Source: Mactromeris polynyma (Eukaryota; Mollusca; Bivalvia; Venerida; Mactridae). Taken from it: 64,000 nt of DNA. Positions 24,905-36,700 of the stretch are shown one piece after another. The translations under genes and the position numbers were made by a program. How positions within the stretch are numbered: position 1 is the first letter of the stretch; the number at the start of each line of letters is the position of its first letter. The stretch is taken from assembly GCA_032209605.1 (NCBI GenBank), contig JASFXZ010000005.1:28322905-28386904 (forward strand), given 5' to 3'. The notes under the pieces were generated by a model. The model had not been told where the DNA came from. It saw nothing but the letters and a program-made list of their open reading frames with translations, and did no database searches.

Positions 24905-25094
24905 TATGTTATAAAGCTTTTATTGTGGTTATTTCGCATTCTGAATAATTAAGTTACTGAGAAAAAGTCAGACTGAGGCTGCTTATTTCTTCGTGCTGGA
25001 TTATACACAGTGTGTCTGTTGTTATGTACGTTATGGTTAATGGTATTTAATGATTAGTACTGCCTACTAGTCCATTTATGTGTATGTGTAATCA

Positions 25095-25570
25095 ATGACT
25101 AAGGTGTGAGGATAGCTAGCTGTTAAATCGATTTAAACCCCCAGTATTGTAACTGACAGTTACAAGGCTGCAACTCGCTATATGGGTATAATTTCAATGT
25201 GTGTTTTAGATGTATGTTAAATTATCCATACCCCTTCTACACTTCTTTAACTTTATATAGTGTTCATGTTATATTCTCCCTCCTTTCGGCCTGTTGTTGC
25301 CAGATGTATTGACTTGGTCTGTGATGTTTTCCATCTGTTACCCCGCCCAATGTTAGTCCTAATTAATTCTTCTTAGTTGTCCTCTGTGGTCGGCTAGGCC
25401 ATTACTTGCGCCCCTGTTCCCTTGGGTATTCACTCTTGCACCTCATAAAATGCCTGAGGTTTTATGGACTGTTGTTTTCCCAGAGGTCTGTGTGGAGAGG
25501 CATTGTATTTTGTGTGTGTTCCCTTAGTCTCTCGTTTACAATATTGCAACCCTTTTAACCGTTGTTATAG
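25095..25570 (-). repeat. dispersed repeat family R1, copy
   Basis: Long reverse-orientation copy. It starts with 'gctagctgttaaatcgattt' and 'aacccccagta' and runs to 'ggtctgtgtggagaggcatt' and 'gttcccttagtctct'. It aligns with the full length of the 16530-16985 copy. Confidence 0.7.
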
Positions 25571-25985
25571 TGTTAATTTACTGAAATCCGCTATTGTTCT
25601 TGTGTAATGAAACCTTGTTACAACCATGTCAGAATACCAGAATACCTATCCCTGGTTAAATGTTTCAAGTGCAAAACGTGAACAAAACAAGTTCTTATAA
25701 AAATCAATAAAGAAATGAATACGCGATATACATAAATGGCTCAATGCCTTATTTACTTTGCCATGTGCAAATAAGCAAATCATTCAAATAAGCAAATCAA
25801 TTAGAAAGCGTTCAATATCGCTAGAGCGATCGATCCATAACTTTGAAATAAAACAGTATTACTTGTAAAATGATCCATGTTTTTGTACTTACATTTTAGA
25901 AAATTGTTCACTCATTCGCTGCATACATTGTACACTATTTAACTGAGATACGGGAATCAAATACTATTGAACGAGTAATGATATG
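25571..25985. other. non-coding, nothing recognised
   Basis: Short AT-rich spacer between R1 copies. Confidence 0.35.
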
Positions 25986-25999
25986 GTCGACCATAAAAC

Positions 26000-26160
26000 A
26001 ACAATGATGACAACAATGGGGAATATTTAAAATGGACCGTATACATCAATGAGCAAGCCAAGAAAGTTGGTAATCATAGGTCGAAAGGGGAGAAAATAAC
26101 GTGAATATTACATCAAGTAATGAACTGCACACGGGGACATATATTTAGGGGAAAGTTTAG
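26000..26160 (+). repeat. dispersed repeat family R1, fragment
   Basis: Internal fragment in plus orientation: 'ggtcgaccataaaacaa' at about 25986, then 'gagcaagccaagaaagttgg', 'taatcataggtcgaaagggg', 'gaatattacatc'. Diverged. Confidence 0.45.
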
Positions 26161-28240
26161 TGGGTATTTATTGCAGTGTAGAACATGACAATGGTTCGTG
26201 CCCATGCTTTTTCTACCGAGACAAAGAGCCTGGATTCTATTTAAATGTGTCGGCTTTTGTAATATGACAACAATACGTGTCTTACATCGCGTTTAAGTTT
26301 ATCATATTTGTTGTTAAGTAAATACATGTAATAACGACTATTTTAGATCGTGAGCAAAACAAATCGCTTGCGTAATTCAACCAATTATTTTCTTTAAAAG
26401 GTAAGGTATTAACTTGCAAAATTACATTGTCAAAATTTTCGCATAACCAGTCTATCAACTACATTTCCTTTTGATAATTGATGGCAAAGCTCTGTGATGG
26501 ATTTCTTTTCAATCGCATGTAAATTGTCAGACTGCTGAAAACGGACAGAACATAAGCATTGTACTAACAAAGCCTTGTATGATATTTTCGCAAATAACTG
26601 TAATCACTCCAGATAAACAACTGTGATTCCTTGTCAACTACATTTTTACTGATATGTTATCAAGTTTACTTATATCAACGAACATGAAATAATTACCTGA
26701 AACGAATACTTCCAAGTTTATGATGACAGTTATATCCCACAACAACCTAAATTCGGCACTAACCTGTTTTCGGCAGCCCTGGAAAGGTTTTAGTTTTTTT
26801 TCATATGAGTTACGTCACATCCGGGTCAGGTTTCAAAAATGTGCATGTTGTCGTATTTTGCATTGGTTTTACTATTACCAAATTTTCCTCATTGATAGAT
26901 CATCATTTTTACGTAAAAACTACAAGTTGTTTACTCCGAATGTGTTCGTCTGCTAAAGTAGGTCAATGGCTATGTCCCGCTACCTTTTAATCGTTTTTCA
27001 AGTATATTTCACATAAAAGATAAAGTGACAGTATATGCCTGGTAGCTTATTAAATATTTAGAAGGTTGGGAACTGATTGATTTTTAATCGATTGATAAAT
27101 GCATGGTATCAACACATTGTTTCCAACAATGTTCAACTAATATACATGAAATGGGATCCTAAAGATTGTAATAGTAAATTTGGGGTCAGTATAAAACTTG
27201 TCATGGATGGGTTCACTTGTCATATTCCACTACTGCTAGGGTTATTAGACGGAGTGACACATCCGTCTGCCCTAGCTGTAGTCAGCCAACAAGGTAAACA
27301 CTTTGGTCAATAAAAGCAATGGTACACGTGTTATTGACGATTACTTATGTTAAAACAATTCAAATTTAGTTACTGTTAAATTTGGCAAATTTCCGAGGTA
27401 GTGCATCGTAGACATTTTAGTGCAGTATGATTTGAATGTAGTTGCCGAAAACTGGTTGGATTACTTCCCTTGGATGTAAATTAGGTCGGCCATGTTGAAT
27501 GCGCATAAGTAAAACAAAATACGATGTCAGTACAATTTATTTATTTCTGATGTAAGTAAGAAAGCTACTCGATATTATCTGATATTGAAAATCGTTTTCC
27601 GAACATTTTTAATAGCTTGCGTATCGATTTACCGTTGCATTGCCGAAAACAGGTTGTACCGGGATAAAACACGCTCTATAGGAGCCGATATAATCACTGA
27701 TATGTCGATATATGTCTATACTGATTTATAAAAGATCTTATACACCGTCCATCCAAAGTGTGGGTTAATGCTTTTCATTGGCGAGTGCTTTTTGTACTTC
27801 CCTGTTTGTGAACTTGAACCATAAAATATGTGATTTAAATACAGTAAAATTCCGTTATTAAGACCACCCATTGGAACGTCCTAAAGTGGTCCGAGTATCG
27901 AGTCGGTCCAAATAGTGAAACCAATCAGACTGGTTGTGACATTGAACATTAATACATATAGAATAATGTTTTAACGTTGCTTGGTGACGGATTATAACTA
28001 GAGAATATGGCGTTCCATGTAACAACGTACTCTCTCTCTCTCTCTTATGTAACATTGTCTTGAATATTGCAGATGAAATTTGTTTTGATCAGCTAAAAGA
28101 TGCAGAATAAATTAAGTCATTTTATAGTATAGTTAGTATTAAATTTGTTGAAAATGTTTGCATAAGATAGGTAGAAACGGTGTATTTTCCTGATAAGAAT
28201 AGTCATTTTATACTTTCTGAGGGTAAAATGTGTACATATA
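26161..28240. other. 2-kb stretch without a recognised gene
   Basis: Short ORFs only. Copies of 'ccgaaaac.ggtt' in opposite orientations (about 26762, 27442, 27640) hint at an old TIR element. A MITE-like end (agtaaaattccgttattaag) is at 27843, and a short CT microsatellite lies at about 28029-28045. Confidence 0.4.
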
Positions 28241-28409
28241 TGTACAGTAAAAGGTCCAAAGAAGTAACTCGGCTAGATGTTATCCCGTCTCAAGTTGTCT
28301 AGTATACTGGTCCAATGATTGCAAACCCTCTGTCACATTAATCTATCTATTATCCACGGTGTGATAAGCTTGTCCACGATTCAGGTAGTTTTTTCTCGCC
28401 AAGCCATCA

Positions 28410-29120
28410 TCACAAGTGTTGTTCCATAAGAGTGTATTGTAGGTCCTCTTCTATTTATAAATATATATGTAAATAATATATATGCTTTAGTTTGACATAC
28501 GTTGCTTTTATATCCACATGCCTTATATGCCATTGTAGGTCCCAGATTAACATAAAATGATATAGAGTATGTTCTGCTACAAAGTTGTCCTTACATCTAA
28601 ACGGAATCTTAATAATGTGTGTTCACACAGAGGGGAAAGTTTCATATCATGGCATTTATAAAAATCATTTCATGGAGTCTAAAGACTGATACATACCTTG
28701 GCGCGACAAATGATCAGTGTTTATCGTTTGAATCTACGGTTAGATCTATTATAAAGAAAGCCAATTCTGGATTAAAGTTTCTGTACAGAAAACGCTAGTC
28801 TCGCACTTAGAGATTGTTGGTCAGTGCCATTTTGATTATGTGTCAACTGTATGGTTTTATGCTATTACTCTACATCTTAGGAACATAATGCAAGTCACAA
28901 ATAATAGCCACGTTAGATTTTTGTCATGAATCTTGATTCCAATGCTTATACTTGAGAATAGTGTTAGGTTCAGAGTCGTCCCTATTTCTGTACATATTTC
29001 TCTGAAAGGGGTAATTTCTCTGTTCATAACGCCAAAATGTTGGTTAATTGTCTTCCACATATACATGTATCGTGTTTACTCCTTGAGGAATAAATTACCA
29101 CAGTGCATATGGGACTATTA
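28410..29120 (+). mobile_element. decayed CR1/jockey-like LINE reverse transcriptase fragment
   Basis: The plus strand reads, across several stops and frameshifts, 'CIVGPLLFINIYVNNIYA' (compare the general 'G(S)xxGPLLFxxYVND' RT box), then 'TYLGATNDQCLSFESTVRSI' and 'KKANSGLKFLYRK', then 'GQCHFDYVSTVWFYA' and a closing 'SLRNKLPQCIWDY'. These are the ordered landmarks of the RT-to-C-terminal part of CR1/jockey-clade LINEs. It is strongly decayed and non-functional. Confidence 0.7.
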
Positions 29121-31295
29121 GACCTTTTCATATTTTAAAACATGTGTTAAAGTGTACTTGTTTTACTACATGTTAACATTTGATTTAGTAATGCTCTCTA
29201 TGTCATCGATAGGTTTAATAAATAACATTACTTTAAATGTACTATAAATATATCTTAATTCGATATTGAGATAATACCAAGCATATTTGTCTGTGATATA
29301 GTAAAGCTTAAATTTAGTTCTGTGATAATGTTGATATATAGTTGAATTAAGTGATACATGTATTTCAGTATAGCGCTGTATAATACGTTCTGCCTCGGGT
29401 ATGAAAGTAAATTTTCTGTGACAAAATGTATATAAAATATGTAATGTGTCTGTTAACATTTAAAGTCGACATAATATCATTGGCCTGGAAATAAAAATAC
29501 AAACAATATAATTCAAAACGGCCATCAGTTAAGAACTAAAAACATGACATCGTTACTTACATTTGACCTTTTATTACTACACAAACATAATTATTCGCCT
29601 CTCTACCCTTTATAATATTTTGTTTATCATTTCAGATATTAAACACATATCAGATCAATGGATATATAACCAAGAGAAGCAATGCAGTCTAATAATCAAC
29701 CATTATGCATATCACAAAATGTGTCAAAGCGTAATATAAAAGAAGCAGATAAACAAAAGGTGATACTGATAAACTGAAACCAGGCAGACAGTCGCTACCA
29801 CATATATCTGTCATAAGCAGACAAATCGCTTTCGCAAAAATATACGTGTATTCTTGCCATATGAATATAACATTCTGTATTGTCTGATTTTCTGACATTG
29901 TTTATCAATATTTTTATCCTTTCGGTTACCTAAGACTGTAAGCAACGCACGGGGTAACCAATCAGATTACTGAGAAAAAGTCACGTGACAAAGAACTGAT
30001 TTTTTATTGGCATATATGCAAAAAAGCCTTAAAATGTAATGATTTTCAATATGTCCGAAATACGGATCGTTTACTTATTCTAACTCCTGCACAAATTCTT
30101 GGTCACAACTTTGATAACATTGATATGGGATTGCTGTTGTAGATTGGCTGTTTTCTATGATGATATAAATTAAATTTGAAAATAAATCTACTGCCAAAAG
30201 TTCTCCTTCCATATTCTACCGGAACCGCCAAAATTAAAAAGATAATTTTGGCTACTTGTCTCTTAAAATCAGAAGCAGCATGTCGATTTTCGCTGATGTA
30301 TATCATGAGAAATAAGTTACCTACCTTTGTGAAACAGGTTTATTCAATGACACTGCCTAACGCACATAAATTTTACCCACGCGTTTTCCGAAATTATTCT
30401 CGCAAACATGACCTAAATAAGATTATTATAGGATAATGTACATGTATCGGTATATGTTTTGATGTAATGCTACCTGTAGGTACCGAATAGTACGACTCGG
30501 GACGGGTCTTATATATCACATTTTGTAAGCAGTTACTTCCCTTAGTATAATTACTCCATTGTTCAGTAGCGTCTCCAATACGACGGAAACATGCATAAAT
30601 TCTAGGTAATCACTTTGTTTGATACATCTATAATTGCTTATGTCTATCCCATACTATGTTCGTGTATTGATATACATTGATGCTAAATCCGTATCTACAC
30701 TAGTCATTTGTTAATTGTATTACACCTTTGTGTACTTTCAGACCGTGTTCATTGTTGCTAAATAAATTATCTACAAATAGACCACGTTCTTATTTAGTTA
30801 TCAATACACAAGTTAAACAAAGGTAAACAATTCTCTTTCATTGTGACATGGGGAAATATATAAACATTTAGTTAAAAAGGGGCCGTCTCAATGTTTACCG
30901 ATATTTGTTTTGCTTCTGCTCGCCGCCGAATCGTAAGTCTTTGACTGAAGTGTTTCAACGAGCTGTTGCAATTAAATTGAAAACATGACGTCATCTTTAT
31001 TCCTTTTTTCTCAGAAACGAGGCTCGTGCCATTTGGGCTAAATATCTCAGACACTGCCACATATGAAGATTCGGGAGTATCGAAGTGGTCCTTTTATAAT
31101 GTGTCATCAGTTCAAAGATGCAAATATTGATTATTGCAGCGGTTTTATCATTAATGGTGATGTTATAGTGACGGCACATTCTGACTATATAACTTGTCAT
31201 TTCGTTCCAGGCGGTCAGTTTGTAGTTGAGTGCTGAGGTAAGTAGCTGTGTTTTGTTTTGCGTTCTGTTGCGATGTGTTCATTTTGTATTTGATT
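29121..31295. other. 2.2-kb stretch without a recognised gene
   Basis: AT-rich with small ORFs on both strands that show no motif. The short phrase 'ggccgtctcaatgtttac' at about 30882 recurs at about 60781. Confidence 0.4.
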
Positions 31296-31299
31296 ATTT

Positions 31300-31545
31300 G
31301 GGTTTGGGTAGATGTATGTATGTAGTTACATTTATTCCTATAGTTAGATGTATATACTCTTATGATTTCTTATTTCATGCTTTGTCATATATCTAGTTGT
31401 GTTTGTACTCTTATGATATTTTATTTCAGGTTTGGGGTTGATTTTATGGGGTTGGGTAGATGTATGTAGTTATATTTACTCCTATAGTTAGATATTTAGT
31501 TTGTACTCTGATGAGCTTTTATTTCAGGTCTCTTGTATATATATA
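31300..31545. repeat. tandem duplication, period about 140 bp
   Basis: 'gggtagatgtatgtatgtag', 'cctatagttagatgtat' and 'gtactcttatga.attttatttcagg' occur twice, at about 31307 and 31449. A short (AT)n tract closes the block at about 31537-31551. Confidence 0.65.
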
Positions 31546-31581
31546 TATATCTGTGTTTTTGTACTATTATTGTCTTTTATT

Positions 31582-32122
31582 ATGATGATACATACATGAT
31601 ACTTTCTGAAATAAAACAAATGTATCTCTGGAAACACATGAAGGAATTCTGAAATAAAACAAATGTATCTCGACAAGTTGACTGAAACGTTTGCAATTTA
31701 AAGAAACATGTTTTTGATGTACCACAAGACTGTGAGATGAAACTAGGCGTGCTCAGTCTCGACTCAACATGATATTAGTAGGTCGTGGTTAGATTGTGTT
31801 GGGAAAGCCATCTCGTACACGACTATGATACCCTTCGCCAACTTGCTTCTACATCCCTTGCCGGAATGTAGATCTGTGCCCTTGTATGATCGCGATTAGT
31901 TCCGTTCTTGGACTTGTGGCGGTGCACCACTCGTTAAGCTCTGTAGTTGTGTAGCGTGGCAGAGGGTTATCTTGTTGGTACATCATTAACATTTTACTTT
32001 AGATTGCGAATAATTCAGTCAAACTTGTCAAGAGATACATGTTTTTTTCAGAATTCATCATGTGTGTGTCTAGAGATACTTTAGTTTCATTTCAGAATGT
32101 ATCATGTACGTATCATCATTTT
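31582..32122. mobile_element. foldback-type element with about 105-bp inverted arms
   Basis: Left arm about 31582-31690 and right arm about 32015-32122 are reverse complements at roughly 85% identity. Shared pieces are 'gatgatac(a/g)tacatgatac', 'ttctgaaat', 'gtatctct', 'cacatga', 'gaattctgaaa' and 'gacaagtt.gactg'. Each arm itself contains two related 'ttctgaaat.aaac.aa(t/g)gtatctc' units. The central 325 bp is unrelated single-copy sequence, GC-richer than the flanks, with no ORF. Confidence 0.75.
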
Positions 32123-32740
32123 GTCATAGTTCGCGCCAATTTTCGCATCGCGTTTCAGACATAATTATAACTCAAACAAAACTTATCCTCAATTAAGTTA
32201 AATTAACATCAAATGAATCAAACTAACTAAACAGACTAATCTAAATCTTAACGTCAATGTTCACTTTCAACGAGGATTGTCATACGCTCTCGATTTTATC
32301 TTGAGTTTAGCAAGGGTAATACTCATTAGTTGCTCTATTGCATGTGCGCTACGGGAGTTTACTCGATAGCTGCAGTGAGCGATGGTCTCTCGAACTGAGA
32401 GTAGGGAGGTACAATGTAGCCATCGCAGACTTTCGTTTGTTGGAAGTGTAAAAATTCAACTTAACATAAGAACCGGTTGTAAAATACACAAATATGACTT
32501 AGAACTGCACCGAACCCACCCAGTTGAGTGTGTGTTTTTGGTCCGATGTGGGTAAATTGACCATGTTGTTTACATGCAAGTCACACGTCTGGATAAACAA
32601 GGAGTGGCCACATTAATCCTATTTTTACGACTTTTTAATTTTTGAACACATACTAAAACGACTCGGGACTATCTTAATACATGACCGATATGGCTAGGGA
32701 ATCACGCCAAGACAAAATTCTTAGGTATAGAGACCATCTT
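32123..32740. other. non-coding, nothing recognised
   Basis: No gene or repeat recognised. Confidence 0.35.
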
Positions 32741-32749
32741 CCAATATAT

Positions 32750-32945
32750 CACATTTGGTGCCAGTATTATACATTTATTTAGAACATCACTTAAAGACAA
32801 TCTCAATAATAAGAACAACTCTAAATAAAGAAAACACTTTTCAAATCCAGTGTTACTGTTTCGCTCTTTATTCAACCACAATATCAAGACCACATCAACA
32901 AGAAGACCAGTTTACAAGGGTTAAAAGGATTATTGATGTTTTGTT
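32750..32945. mobile_element. MITE family A, diverged copy
   Basis: Matches the copy at 43452-43632: 'cacttaaagacaatctcaat', 'ttactgtttcgctctttatt', 'caaccac.atatcaagaccac', 'agaagaccagttt'. The inverted ends are eroded. Confidence 0.5.
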
Positions 32946-33304
32946 GTAATTATCTATACAGACATATCTAGCTACATTGAATGTATTGATGATATAGTAA
33001 ATGCCATTTAATACGTAATAATGCTTCATAATTATGATTAACCAAACTCACACGCTTTATAGTTCAGACAGGGATTCGATTCTCAAGCATAATGGTGCCT
33101 GCCAGAAGTTTACGTTCAATTTTAATGGCTAACACTGGGTGGTATGGCGGTACCTGGGGTAAAGCTCCTGGGCTAAAGCGCCGAATTCTTGATTTGTTGG
33201 CCGTAATTTCGACTTTCACCTTGAGCGAGTTTCTTCAATAGTCATCACAATTCTAGACTTTGGCGCGAGCACTGATTGGATACCCAGGGTGATTCGTATT
33301 AGTA

Positions 33305-33470
33305 CAGTAAGACCTCGTTTATTCGAATTCATTTAGTCGGAAATTTTAGTTTTATCGTTTCGAATAGCCCCTTCCAATACGACATTTTAGATACCTCAGT
33401 ACCAGATATTATTTCGGATGATACCCAGTATTCGGATATAAGGTTGTAATGTTAACGAAGTCCGACTGTA
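33305..33470. mobile_element. MITE family B, copy
   Basis: Starts 'tacagtaagacctcgtttat' and ends 'aacgaagtccgactgta', inverted ends of about 17 bp. Internal blocks 'ttcgaatagcc', 'cggatgatacccagtattcg' and 'gatata.aggt' recur at 35222-35425 and 51080-51262. TA flanks and CAGT ends suggest a Tc1/mariner-pogo type. It lies just downstream of the ferroportin stop. Confidence 0.65.
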
Positions 33471-33507
33471 TATTTTGTACACGACTTTAAATAAGTCAGT
33501 TAAGACA

Positions 33508-33785
33508 TTAATGATTAGACGTCTGTTTAAAACAGGGGAAAACATAACCGCGAGACTTTTTTACATAAACTGCGAATAATATCCATCCTAGACATATGAA
33601 CGAATATGATATAATCACAAGGTAGCCGAATACTTCCGGAACTGGAAGTAATAGAACTATTGCGTATTTCAGCATGTCCATTAGTTGATTGATTGCATTT
33701 TGTACACCAGCGACTATTCCTCGCTCCGTAACGTCAACAGATTCTAAAAATAGCTGCGTGATTGTAAGGTCGGCCATCCACAAAC
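33508..33785 (-). CDS. SLC40A1: ferroportin last exon H
   Basis: 278 bp with the TAA stop at 33508-33510. It encodes 'LWMADLTITQLFLESVDVTE', then 'RGIVAGVQNAINQLMDMLKY' and helix 12. Arg489, Gly490 and Asp504 are kept; Tyr501 is Gln and His507 is Lys. The short C-terminal tail contains CFKQTSNH. Confidence 0.93.
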
Positions 33786-36700
33786 CTGAAACATTTAATC
33801 AAGTAATAAACGATTTGTTGAACAGCAATTTTATTAGTCCAGTTCAATGGATGATAACTCTGCATTTCTTACAGAGCTCTAAACTCCACACAGCGCTTAA
33901 CTCCCCTTACAGTACATTAATCACTGACGTCCCATGTCACGTGACGATGAATATTCAAATACGGTGAAGGTTACACACTTATTATATTCATTGTTTTATT
34001 TACCTATATTATCTGCATTTCTTTGAAATATAATCAGATCATTATTTATTATTATAATCGTAAATAAAGTATAATGGAACACTGTTCAAAATGAATGTGA
34101 CGGCAGGCATCAGTACGTTGTAAAGGGAAACAACTGCGTATGACATTGACCTCGCTCCTGATTACTGAGCGTCTGTGACAATTTTTAAACATCAATAAAT
34201 CTAAATTGTTTATACAAACCAACGTCACGACATTATTCATCGTCACGTGTTAACATGCATTGGATCTACTGTGGTAAAAATGACGCTAGTAAAGTTTACC
34301 ATAATGGTTTATATGAAAGTAAACCACCCTCAAAACGATGAAATCCACTGTAGTGTAGAGCAGTTAGTTGATATGTCCTAAAATCAGATCAAGTCGAAAA
34401 GGTTCGGGTGAAGAGTTTTGATTTCTCTAAACTAGAATATAAATCCACGATCCTAAAACTTCTGACCCGTGTCATCCCTAGACTAAATACGGAACCGCAA
34501 ATATAACGAATAAAGAACAGTGGTAATCAGATTAATGTTTTACCTATTCGTGCTCCGATAATTCCAGACATCAATAAAGAAATCGATATGTAAGATGATA
34601 CAGAGGTCGTTAACGTCACCGAAGACTGCGTAGTAATGATGCTATTATTAGCATAACCCGAACTATTGTCAAACATGCGCTGACTGGTTGCTACATATTC
34701 CTCATGTACAAGAGAAATAGGTACGTCATCGTTGCTCCTAGAAAAGTAGAGAGGATCGAACGGACTGCCCGGACAAAATATTGACACTACACACAGGGTT
34801 AGGCTAGTGATTTCCGCTGCCAAAGCGTACATTCCGGTTTTCTGTAGTCCGCACCTTTTCCTTACCCGGGGATAGAGAAAAGTTCCGACAATTCCGGAAC
34901 AAGCGGCGGCCGCCAGAAGACCGCCGATAAGATCTTCACTTAGTCCTTGAGAGTATGCGAAACCTATGAAAACATGGGACACTAATATATGATGAGGTCC
35001 GTTTGCATATAACAGATAAATGCTTATTGTTCTTATAAATACTTGAATTGAATTAAGCGTCCACTTGGTGATGTGCAGTAACATTCGTAGGTAAGGACTA
35101 AGCATTGGAATTGACCGGTGTTCACCATAAACTTGTGTATAGAAGTTCTCCATACTGTTATTACGGTCATAATTGCAAACAAAAGGCATGATGCCAAAAT
35201 CTCATGTACATCGATTTTACCACAGGATTGACCGAATTAATTATACATTATAGGACATCGTTCATTTGAATTCATCGGGTCCGATTTTTTTATTTTGAAT
35301 AGAACATGGTTTTGAATATTAAATTGACGTGCCTAAGAATACAAATCGGAAGATAATATATATTTGGATAGATATAAAGTCATGTTTTGGGGAAGGTTGT
35401 CGAATAAACGAGATCCGACTGTATTCTCATAAAAAGAACATATGTTTCGTCAAGTTCCGGATGTTGCGAAGATTAAATAATTGACACAGGGTTTTCGAAA
35501 TCCATTTGCGGAAGATCTACACATTATTGACAATGAAATTGCGAAATCGATATTTGATACAAGAAGTTACGGTTCACGGAATTGACCGAGAAATCCAAAT
35601 AGTCGACATTAAAAACCAAGTTTAGGATTTAAGCAAGTCCCAAAACCGACAGTTGGTACTGCAGTATTAAGGTTCATGAAGGTTAAAATCCGAGTTTAGG
35701 TTCCTGAATTGTCAGAGAAGTCCAAAATTCCGAGTTTATAAACAAAGTTTAGTTTCGCGGAATTCACCAAGAAGCCAGGACTCCGAATTTGAGTATACAT
35801 TACACATTATTGAGGTTACGGAACAAAGTTAAGGTACGATGTGTGGTACACAGTATCGAGGCCGAATGTCCTAAATCGATTTGCGATACATAGAATGGAC
35901 TGCATAAGCACAAAACCGATTTGTGGTACAAAGAACTGGCCGCAAAGGCACAAAACCGATTTTCGGTACATATAACTGGCCACAAAGGCACAAAACCGAT
36001 TAGCGGTACATAGAACTGGCCGCAAAGGCACAAAACCGATTTGCGGTACATAGAACTTGCCGCAAAGGCACAAAACCGATTTGCGGTACATAGAACTGGC
36101 CGCAAAGGCACAAAACCGATTTACGGTACATATAACTGGCCACAAAGGCACACACCCGATTTGCGGTACATAGAACTGGCCGCAAAGGCACAAAACCGAT
36201 TTGCGGTACATATAACTGGCCACAAAGGCACAAACCCGATTTGCGGTACATAGAACTGGCCGCAAAGGCACTAAACCAATTTGCGGTACATAGAACTGGC
36301 CGCAAAGGCACTAAAATGATTTGCGGTACATAGAACTGGCTGCAAAGGCACAAAACCGAGTTGCGGTACATATAACTGGCCACAAAGGCACACACCCGAT
36401 TTGCGGTACATAGAACTGGCCACAAAGGCACAAGACCGATTTGCGGTACATAGTACTGGCCACAAAGGCACAAAACCGATTTGCGGTACATATAACAGGC
36501 CACAAAGGCACAAAACCGATTTGCGGTACATAGAACTGGCCACAAAGGCACACACCCGATTTGCGGTACATAGAACTGGCCGCAAAGGCACTAAACCGAT
36601 TTGCGGTGCATAGAGCTGGCCGCAAAGGCACAAAACCGATTTGCGGTACATAGAACTGGCCGCAAAGGCACAAAACCGATTTGTGGTACAGATAATCGAC

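Noticed and set aside
26755..27665. Transposon bounded by 'cctgttttcggcag' and its reverse
   Set aside because: The inverted matches are short and a third copy lies between them; ends and duplication could not be defined.
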